Assembly (NCBI RefSeq): GCF_004349235.1
Contig: NZ_SMKY01000069.1
Location: 1-35,386 of the forward strand
DNA: 35,386 bases
Direction: 5' to 3'
Source of the DNA: Actinomadura darangshiensis
GTDB taxonomy: Bacteria > Actinomycetota > Actinomycetes > Streptosporangiales > Streptosporangiaceae
In this document: in pieces, positions 30,732 to 35,386 of the stretch
Numbering within the stretch: the stretch's first letter is position 1
Layout: each line of letters begins with the position of its first letter
Notes under the pieces: model-generated
Told to the model about the DNA's origin: nothing
The model's input: the letters and a program-made list of their open reading frames with translations, nothing else
Databases searched by the model: none
Translations under genes and position numbers: made by a program

Positions 30732-31892
30732 ATGACCGACGGCTGGCCAGAAGGCTGGACACGCAAGGAGGACGACCGCGTGGCGCGCAGCAGGGACAAC
30801 TCCGTTCGTGCGGAGCACCAGCACGCCGCCTACGGGCGGGAGGCGCACGGCGACCCCTACGGTGACCCGTACGCCGGTGACCAGCTCGCCGGGGGCCGCT
30901 ACGACGACGACGGCCCGCGGGGCAGGACGCCCTACCGGCGCCGCCGGCGGCGCTGGCCCAAGGTGCTCGGCGGCATCCTCGCCGTGATCCTGCTGATCAT
31001 CGTCGGCGGCTACTTCTACCTGGACTCGCGGCTGAAGCGCGAGTCGGTCCTGGTCGACTATCCCGGCCGGGTCGCCGACACCCCGGGGACGAACTGGCTG
31101 ATCGTCGGGTCCGACAGCCGCGAGGGGCTGTCGAAGGACGACCAGAAGCGGCTCGCGACCGGGTTCGCCGGGGGCCGCCGCACCGACTCGATGATGCTGC
31201 TGCACTACGGCTCGGGCGGGACGTCCCTCATCAGCCTGCCCCGCGACTCCTACCTCCCGATCCCGGGGCACGGGTCGAACAAGCTGAATGCGGCGTTCTC
31301 CTTCGGCGGGCCCAAGCTGCTCGTCCAGACCGTGGAGAAGGCCACCGACGTCCACATCGACCACTACGCCGAGATCGGCTTCAACGGCTTCGTGGGCGTG
31401 GTCGACGCCGTCGGCGGCGTGAACATCTGCGTCAAGGAACCCATCAAGGACAAGAAGGCGGGCCTCGACCTCAAGGCGGGCTGCCAGGACCTGAGCGGCG
31501 GCCAGGCGCTCGGCTACGTCCGGACCCGCAAGTTCGCCCGCGCCGACCTCGAGCGCGTCGAGCACCAGCGGCAGTTCTTCGGCGCGCTGATGAAGAAGTC
31601 GACGAGCCCGGGAACCCTGCTCAACCCGTTCCGCAGCGTCCCGCTGGCGATGAACGCCACCAGCAACTTCCTGGTGGACGACGGCGACCACCTCTACGAC
31701 CTGGTCCGCATGATGTGGGCGATGAAGGGCGTCAGCGGCGGCGACGGCGTGACGACCACCGTCCCGATCGGGGGCAACGGCAGCTCGGCCGCCGCCGGCT
31801 CCTACATCACGTGGGACAGGTCGCAGGCGGGCAAGCTGTTCGGGGCGCTGAAGCAGGACCAGAAGATCCCCGAGGACGTCATCACGAAGTGA
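30732..31892 (+). CDS. LytR-CpsA-Psr (LCP) family cell-wall glycopolymer ligase
   Basis: 386 residues. A Tyr/Asp/Gly-rich cytoplasmic start (1-65) and a basic patch RRRRRRWPK precede one membrane helix (about 78-98). The extracellular LCP domain shows NWLIVGSDSREGL, GRRTDSMMLLHYG, SLPRDSYLPIPG, KLNAAFSFGGP and LGYVRTRKFARADLERVEHQRQF, with the Asp and Arg residues that bind the polyprenyl pyrophosphate and metal. It should transfer a wall polymer such as teichoic acid or arabinogalactan-like glycan from its lipid carrier to peptidoglycan. ATG 30732 has AAGGTGG 8-14 nt upstream. The divergent promoter region to the ABC exporter is 159 bp long (30573-30731) and shows no striking symmetry. Confidence 0.92.
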   Translation: MTDGWPEGWTRKEDDRVARSRDNSVRAEHQHAAYGREAHGDPYGDPYAGDQLAGGRYDDDGPRGRTPYRRRRRRWPKVLGGILAVILLIIVGGYFYLDSRLKRESVLVDYPGRVADTPGTNWLIVGSDSREGLSKDDQKRLATGFAGGRRTDSMMLLHYGSGGTSLISLPRDSYLPIPGHGSNKLNAAFSFGGPKLLVQTVEKATDVHIDHYAEIGFNGFVGVVDAVGGVNICVKEPIKDKKAGLDLKAGCQDLSGGQALGYVRTRKFARADLERVEHQRQFFGALMKKSTSPGTLLNPFRSVPLAMNATSNFLVDDGDHLYDLVRMMWAMKGVSGGDGVTTTVPIGGNGSSAAAGSYITWDRSQAGKLFGALKQDQKIPEDVITK

Positions 31893-31921
31893 CGGGGCGG
31901 CGGCTCGTTTAGAGTCGGACC

Positions 31922-32215
31922 ATGTCCGATGTGACGCCAGAGGGTACGAAGCTGGACGGGCTGACGTCCAAGGAGCTGCACGACCGCGCGATCGACCTCG
32001 CCAGGGACCGGCGAGACGTCGGCTTCCTGTGGGACCTGCTGCGGGCGATCCCGGCCGCGGCGGCGGCCACCGGGGAGGTCGGCCGCGCCGAGTTCGACCT
32101 GCTCCACGGCCTGTCGCTGCTGGAGGAGTTCACGCACGCGGGGGAGGGCGAGATGGCGGACGCGCTGCGGCCCTTCTACATCGAGTACCTCACCGCGCAC
32201 CCCAAGGGGACCTGA
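31922..32215 (+). CDS. Small conserved-looking helical protein of unknown function
   Basis: 97 residues, mostly helical and acidic (SKELHDRAIDLARDRRDVGFLWDLLRAIPAAAAATGE, then EFDLLHGLSLLEEFTHAGEGEMADALRPFYIEYLTAH). No signal peptide, membrane helix or metal motif is seen. Actinobacterial genomes carry similar short proteins, but I cannot name a family with certainty. TAGAGT (31910-31915) ends 6 nt before ATG 31922 and there is no ribosome site, so a leaderless mRNA is likely. It is 29 bp downstream of the LCP gene. Codon use is like that of its neighbours, which supports a real gene. Confidence 0.75.
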   Translation: MSDVTPEGTKLDGLTSKELHDRAIDLARDRRDVGFLWDLLRAIPAAAAATGEVGRAEFDLLHGLSLLEEFTHAGEGEMADALRPFYIEYLTAHPKGT

Positions 32216-32300
32216 CCTGCTCTTTACCCTCCCTTGATCTCCCTTCGGCCGCCCCTGGGAATCACTCTCCGTAGGCAATTGACCGCAGAGGGTGGTTGTA

Positions 32301-32459
32301 GTGAACAAGAAGCATATGAAGATCGGCGCCATCGCCTTCGTCGCGTGGTACGTCATCAGCAGGCCGCAGGGGGCGGCCCACCTCGTCAACAACGCCCTGA
32401 GCGGGCTCGGCAACGCCGCGGAGTCGTTGTCGCAGTTCATGAGCGCAATCCCGAACTGA
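32301..32459 (+). CDS. Tiny membrane or exported protein, copy 1 of a paralogous pair
   Basis: 52 residues: a basic start (MNKKHMK), a hydrophobic segment IGAIAFVAWYVIS, then an amphipathic part AAHLVNNALSGLGNAAESLSQF. It matches copy 2 (32596-32757) residue by residue in the pattern IAFV--Y--S-P--AA--VNNA---LGNA---L--F--A. GTG 32301 has GAGGGTGG about 5-12 nt upstream; ATG 32316 is a weaker option. It may be a single-pass membrane peptide or a short exported protein. Function unknown; such peptides may assist channels or cell-wall machinery, but nothing here proves it. Confidence 0.7.
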   Translation: MNKKHMKIGAIAFVAWYVISRPQGAAHLVNNALSGLGNAAESLSQFMSAIPN

Positions 32460-32540
32460 CGTCCGGCCGCCGTCCGGGGCCAGCAAGCGGTGGCGCCCGC
32501 GTCACAGTAAAATCGCGCTTTGCGGGCACACGCGGCTGGG

Positions 32541-32564
32541 CACAATTGGATCGGGTCAATTGTG
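32541..32564. promoter_or_regulatory. Inverted repeat CACAATTG-N8-CAATTGTG upstream of tiny gene 2
   Basis: Eight-base half-sites at 32541-32548 and 32557-32564 are exact inverted copies, AT-rich against a GC-rich background, 32 bp upstream of ATG 32596. The core CAATTG also occurs upstream of tiny gene 1 (32276-32281). A regulator site is likely. Confidence 0.55.
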
Positions 32565-32578
32565 TCGCGCGCTACAAC
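32559..32578 (+). promoter_or_regulatory. Candidate -10 region of tiny gene 2
   Basis: TACAAC (32573-32578) follows TTGTGTCGCGCGC. A very similar string, TTGTGTGTCGCGC with TATGAC (33440-33458), stands upstream of the short-chain dehydrogenase gene, so both may use the same sigma factor or activator. No canonical -35 box is seen. Confidence 0.4.
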
Positions 32579-32595
32579 CAGGGACGGCGTTACGG

Positions 32596-32757
32596 ATGAA
32601 GAAGAACCTCCGCTACGTGGCGATCGCCTTCGTCATCTTCTACTTGCTGAGCTCACCGACGGATGCGGCAGGAGTGGTCAACAACGCCTTCGACCAGCTC
32701 GGGAACGCGGGCAACCAGCTCGCCGCCTTCGTGAACGCCCTCGGCGGGAACGGCTGA
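32596..32757 (+). CDS. Tiny membrane or exported protein, copy 2 of a paralogous pair
   Basis: 53 residues: MKKNLR, a hydrophobic run YVAIAFVIFYLLS, then SPTDAAGVVNNAFDQLGNAGNQLAAFVNALGGNG. It is the paralogue of the 52-residue protein 136 bp upstream. The conserved parts are the hydrophobic segment, VNNA, LGNA and a late Phe; the spacing is the same. Conservation at the protein level with different codons suggests that both are real. ATG 32596 has only a weak GGGACGG upstream; frames further upstream have no credible start. Function unknown. Confidence 0.75.
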   Translation: MKKNLRYVAIAFVIFYLLSSPTDAAGVVNNAFDQLGNAGNQLAAFVNALGGNG

Positions 32758-32852
32758 GGCGCCGGCGGCGCGGTCCCCGGGGCGGCGCCGGCGGCGCGAT
32801 CGGCGGGGGCGGCGGGGCCGGTCCCGGGGGATGATCTCCTAGGATCGGCACC

Positions 32853-33341
32853 ATGTCTGTCTTCGACGTAGAGATCGACGGTCTGCGGGGCGGAACCGCG
32901 GACCTCGGCCAGTACCAGGGCAAGGCCGTGCTCATCGTCAATGTGGCCTCCAAGTGCGGCCTCACCCCGCAGTACTCCGGCCTGGAGCGGCTGCAGGAGA
33001 CGTACGCGGGGCGCGGCTTCACCGTCCTCGGCGTCCCCTGCAACCAGTTCATGGGGCAGGAGCCCGGCACCGCGGACGACATCGCCGAGTTCTGCTCGGC
33101 GACCTACGGCGTCACGTTCCCGATGACCGAGAAGGTCGAGGTCAACGGCGACGGCCGGCACCCGCTCTACCAGGGGCTCGTCGGCACGCCGGACGCCGAG
33201 GGCCACACCGGCGACATCCGGTGGAACTTCGAGAAGTTCCTGATCGCCCCCGACGGCACGGTCGCGGCGCGGTTCGCGCCCCAGGCCGAGCCGGAGGCGG
33301 ACGAGGTCGTCGCCGCCATCGAGAAGAACCTGCCGGCCTGA
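32853..33341 (+). CDS. Glutathione peroxidase-family thiol peroxidase (Cys type)
   Basis: 162 residues. Peroxidatic Cys35 lies in NVASKCGLTPQY, Gln69 in CNQFMGQEPG, and Trp124-Asn125 in WNFEKFLI, giving the catalytic tetrad. Cys81 in EFCSATYGVTFPM is where the resolving Cys of thioredoxin-dependent members sits, so it probably uses thioredoxin rather than glutathione; actinobacteria lack glutathione. It removes hydrogen peroxide and lipid or organic peroxides. TAGGAT (32840-32845) ends 7 nt before ATG 32853, indicating a leaderless transcript, though AGGA could also serve as a weak ribosome site. A GC-rich hairpin follows the stop. The 95 bp upstream (32758-32852) contain two near copies of GGCGCCGGCGGCGCGGTC. 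Confidence 0.93.
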   Translation: MSVFDVEIDGLRGGTADLGQYQGKAVLIVNVASKCGLTPQYSGLERLQETYAGRGFTVLGVPCNQFMGQEPGTADDIAEFCSATYGVTFPMTEKVEVNGDGRHPLYQGLVGTPDAEGHTGDIRWNFEKFLIAPDGTVAARFAPQAEPEADEVVAAIEKNLPA

Positions 33342-33346
33342 GCGTC

Positions 33347-33380
33347 CGGACGCGCCTTCCCCGGCCGGAGGGCGCGTCCG
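33347..33380 (+). terminator. GC-rich hairpin terminator after the peroxidase gene
   Basis: CGGACGCGCC (33347-33356) pairs with GGCGCGTCCG (33371-33380), and the stem continues inward through TTCC/GGAG with one wobble to a CCGGCC loop. It starts 5 nt after the stop codon and lacks a T-run, the common actinobacterial form. Confidence 0.65.
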
Positions 33381-33402
33381 CCGCTGTGAATTGCGCCACA
33401 CC

Positions 33403-33416
33403 GGCAACCGGTTGCC
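33403..33416. promoter_or_regulatory. 14-bp palindrome GGCAACCGGTTGCC upstream of the SDR gene
   Basis: A perfect 14-bp palindrome ending 24 bp before the start of the TTGTGTGTCGCGC-TATGAC promoter-like string and 55 bp before ATG 33472. It is a good candidate operator for a dimeric repressor, possibly the TetR protein encoded convergently at 34355-34948, though no copy is seen at that gene's own promoter. Confidence 0.45.
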
Positions 33417-33471
33417 CTCTATTCGAGGGCGCGTCTAACTTGTGTGTCGCGCTATGACGTGGAGGTGCCCC

Positions 33472-34389
33472 ATGGGCGGATGGACGGCCGGCGACATCCC
33501 CGAGCTGCGCGGGCGGCGGGCGATCGTCACCGGTGCCAACAGCGGCATCGGCTACCACACCGCGCTCCAGCTCGCCCGGCACGGCGCCTCCGTCGTGCTG
33601 GCCTGCCGCAGCGCCGAACGCGGCCAGGCCGCCTTCGACCGGATCAAGGCCGCCGCGCCGGGCGCCGACCTCGTCCTCGGCTCACTGGACCTCGCCGACC
33701 TGGCGTCCGTCCGCGCGTTCGCGGCCCGCTTCGGCGACGACCCCCTCGGCATCCTCGTCAACAACGCCGGGGTCATGGCCATCCCGCACCGCTCCACCGC
33801 CGACGGCTTCGAGATGCAGTTCGGCACCAACCACCTCGGCCACTTCGCGCTGACCGGCCTCCTGCTGCCCGCGCTGCGCGCCGCCCCGTCCGCCCGCGTC
33901 GTCACGGTGACCTCGGGCTTCGCCTGGACGGGACGCCTGCGCTTCGACGACCTGCAGAACGAGCGCCGGTACGGCAAGTGGACGGCCTACAGCCAGGCCA
34001 AGCTCGCCAACCTGGTCTTCGCCAAGGAGCTGGACCGCCGCACCGACCTGACCAGCGTCGCCGCCCACCCCGGCTACGCCGCGACGAACCTGCAGCAGAC
34101 CGGCCCGAGGATGCAGGGCAACTCGCTCATGGAGAAGGTCACCGGCATGGGCAACGTGGTGATGGCCCAGTCGGCCGCCGCGGGCGCCCTGCCGTCCCTC
34201 TACGCGGCGACGGCGGACGTGGAGGGCGGCGCCTGCTACGGCCCCCGCCTGCTCCAGTACCGCGGCGCACCGGCGAAGGTGGTCACGCCTCCGCAGGCGG
34301 ACCGCCCGGGCCTGGGCGAACGCCTCTGGGAGGTCTCCGAAACGCTCACCGGCGTCAGCTACGCCGAGGCTCCCGACCCAGCCCCCTGA
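33472..34389 (+). CDS. Short-chain dehydrogenase/reductase (retinol dehydrogenase-like)
   Basis: 305 residues. The cofactor motif TGANSGIG is at 20-27 with ACRS further on (NADP-type Arg), NNAGVM follows, and the catalytic YSQAK is Tyr173 to Lys177 with Ser in VTVTSGF. The length and AHPGYAATNLQ segment place it among retinol dehydrogenase/protochlorophyllide reductase-like SDRs, which oxidise or reduce alcohols and carbonyls; the substrate is open. ATG 33472 has GGAGGT (33461-33466) 5 nt upstream. Its last 35 bp overlap the convergent TetR gene. A palindrome and promoter-like string lie upstream. Confidence 0.9.
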   Translation: MGGWTAGDIPELRGRRAIVTGANSGIGYHTALQLARHGASVVLACRSAERGQAAFDRIKAAAPGADLVLGSLDLADLASVRAFAARFGDDPLGILVNNAGVMAIPHRSTADGFEMQFGTNHLGHFALTGLLLPALRAAPSARVVTVTSGFAWTGRLRFDDLQNERRYGKWTAYSQAKLANLVFAKELDRRTDLTSVAAHPGYAATNLQQTGPRMQGNSLMEKVTGMGNVVMAQSAAAGALPSLYAATADVEGGACYGPRLLQYRGAPAKVVTPPQADRPGLGERLWEVSETLTGVSYAEAPDPAP

Positions 34390-34948
34390 TCGCCTGGGCC
34401 AGCGTCCCCCCGACGACGGCGTCGGCATCGGCCGGGTCGCGCTGCACGATCCGGGCGGCGGCGTCCACCAGCCCTTGGATCAGCTCGGCGCGCAGCGCGG
34501 GCTCGGGGACACCGGCCTCCGCCAGCGCCGCGACCAGCGGCCGCAGCAACTGCGCGTGGCCCACCCTGATCCGCTCCAGCGCGGGCTCCGCGAGGGCGTG
34601 CTCGACGAGCGCCACGGCGGCGGCGTGGCGCCCGTCCGTCATGACCTCCAGCTGGGCCCGGACGTAGGCCTCGACCTTGCCGTCCAGCCCCTCCGCGCCG
34701 TTCAGCGCCCCCTCGACGACCGCCGCCCAGCGCGGCAGCTCGTCCCCGACGACCGCGGCGACCAGATCGTCCTTCGACCGGAAGTACTCGTAGAGGCTCG
34801 GCCGCGACAGCCCCACGCGCCGCGCCAGCGCGGCGAGCGACAGCGCCTCGATCCCCTCCTCGGCGACCAGTGCCCGCGCCGCGTCCAGCAGGTTCCGCAA
34901 CTGCCGCGCCCGATGCTCCGCAACGGTCGCCTCACTGATCTTCGGCAC
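34355..34948 (-). CDS. TetR-family transcriptional regulator
   Basis: 197 residues. The helix-turn-helix region is RNLLDAARALVAEEGIEALSLAALARRVGLSRPSLYEYFRSKDDLVAAVV (about residues 18-67). The C-terminal domain (LPRWAAVVEGALNG, VEHALAEPALERIRVGHAQLLRPLVAALAEAG) is a ligand domain of no specific type. GTG 34948 is preceded by TAGAAT (5 of 6 to the -10 consensus; 34955-34960 on this strand) 6 nt away and by no clear ribosome site, so the mRNA is probably leaderless. It may control the convergent dehydrogenase, whose gene it overlaps by 35 bp, or the alkyltransferase 52 bp upstream on the same strand. The regulon is a guess. Confidence 0.9.
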   Translation of the reverse strand: MPKISEATVAEHRARQLRNLLDAARALVAEEGIEALSLAALARRVGLSRPSLYEYFRSKDDLVAAVVGDELPRWAAVVEGALNGAEGLDGKVEAYVRAQLEVMTDGRHAAAVALVEHALAEPALERIRVGHAQLLRPLVAALAEAGVPEPALRAELIQGLVDAAARIVQRDPADADAVVGGTLAQAIRGLGREPRRS

Positions 34949-35000
34949 CCGCCCATTCTAGGTTCCCGACGATGGGTAGGCATGTGCCGCCGGTCCAGTC

Positions 35001-35386
35001 CTACGGGGCGCGGGTGATGTCCCAGTCGAGGGTGGCGGGGATGGAGCCCTCCAGGGTGAGGAGCCAGCGCTTGACCTCGACGCCGGAGCCGCCGCTGTAG
35101 CCGCCCAGGCCGTTGGAGGCGACGACGCGGTGGCACGGGACGATCAGCGGGATCGGATTGCCGCCCATCACCTGGCCGATGACCTGGGCGTGGACGCCGG
35201 TGTCGCTGCGGTCGCCCAGCGCGCCGTAGGTGATGACCTCCCCGTACGGGACGGACTCGTACAGCGTTTCGAGGACCTGCCGCTGGACGTCGGACGTCAG
35301 CCGCCAGTCGATCGGGACCTCGAAGCGCTTCAGGTCGCCCGCGAAGTAGTCGCGCAGGGCCGACAGGGCGGGGGCCAGGCGGCCGG
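35001..35386 (-). CDS. ogt: Methylated-DNA--protein-cysteine methyltransferase (5' part off the window)
   Basis: The gene enters from the right edge; about 127 C-terminal residues are visible out of the usual 160-180. The active-site motif is IPLIVPCHRVVASNGLGGYSGG, where the Cys accepts the alkyl group from O6-alkylguanine. The DNA-binding helix-turn-helix with its GEV-TYGALG and QVIGQVMGGNP segments lies before it, as in Ogt/MGMT proteins. LRDYFAGDLKRFEVPIDW is the usual link to the N-terminal domain. It repairs alkylated guanine or thymine in a suicide reaction. It is on the same strand as and 52 bp upstream of the TetR gene. The symbol refers to the Ogt type rather than the Ada fusion. 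Confidence 0.92.
   Translation of the reverse strand, partial: GRLAPALSALRDYFAGDLKRFEVPIDWRLTSDVQRQVLETLYESVPYGEVITYGALGDRSDTGVHAQVIGQVMGGNPIPLIVPCHRVVASNGLGGYSGGSGVEVKRWLLTLEGSIPATLDWDITRAP

Noticed and set aside
1..35386. tRNA, rRNA, CRISPR, insertion sequence or prophage genes
   Set aside because: No CCA-ended cloverleaf, no regular spaced repeats, and no transposase, integrase or phage structural motifs were recognised in either strand.

Overview
The window is very GC-rich (roughly 70-75 %, judged by eye), with strong G/C bias at third codon positions, many GTG starts, ATGA/GTGA stop-start overlaps and short TANNNT-like boxes directly in front of start codons. Together with a complete cvnA-B-C-D conservon, an LCP (LytR-CpsA-Psr) protein and a DUF4234 protein, this points to a filamentous actinobacterium. 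A member of the Thermomonosporaceae/Streptosporangiales (Actinomadura-like) is my best guess; this is inference, not proof.

Left part (1-8.9 kb): the end of an alkyldihydroxyacetonephosphate-synthase-like flavoprotein coupled to a diacylglycerol-type lipid kinase; a short frameshifted signal-peptide-like reading frame; a metallophosphoesterase; a DUF4234 membrane protein flanked by structured non-coding DNA that ends in a strong terminator; a stand-alone family A DNA polymerase; and an SGNH hydrolase plus 14-TM-type MFS efflux gene, divergent from a TetR regulator across two matching operators.

Centre-left (8.8-17.9 kb): one long leftward operon. Reading in the direction of transcription it is: lipoprotein solute-binding protein, permease, permease, benzoylformate-decarboxylase-type ThDP enzyme, second lipoprotein solute-binding protein, two more permeases, a single ATPase, and a PhzS/UbiH-type FAD monooxygenase. 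The binding protein-permease-permease block is present twice as diverged copies around the decarboxylase, and most genes are joined by 4-bp overlaps. This is the best candidate for an undescribed system: an uptake-plus-catabolism module for an unknown, probably aromatic 2-oxo acid. A 767-bp spacer with a 24-bp perfect palindrome and 33-bp repeats separates it from the next block.

Centre (18.7-24.8 kb): the conservon cvnA (nitrate/nitrite-sensing-type histidine kinase-like protein with a 450-residue disordered tail), cvnB (roadblock), cvnC (DUF742) and cvnD (small GTPase-like), with no cytochrome P450; then a second SGNH hydrolase of the same type as the first, and a convergent STAS-domain anti-sigma-factor antagonist.

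Right part (25-35.4 kb): a 1192-residue protein with three AAA+ modules of which only the last keeps its catalytic motifs; an ABC exporter; an LCP cell-wall ligase; a small helical protein; two paralogous proteins of about 52 residues each; a 2-Cys glutathione peroxidase; a short-chain dehydrogenase convergent with a TetR regulator; and a truncated O6-alkylguanine-DNA alkyltransferase at the right edge. No tRNA, rRNA, CRISPR array or intact insertion sequence was seen.
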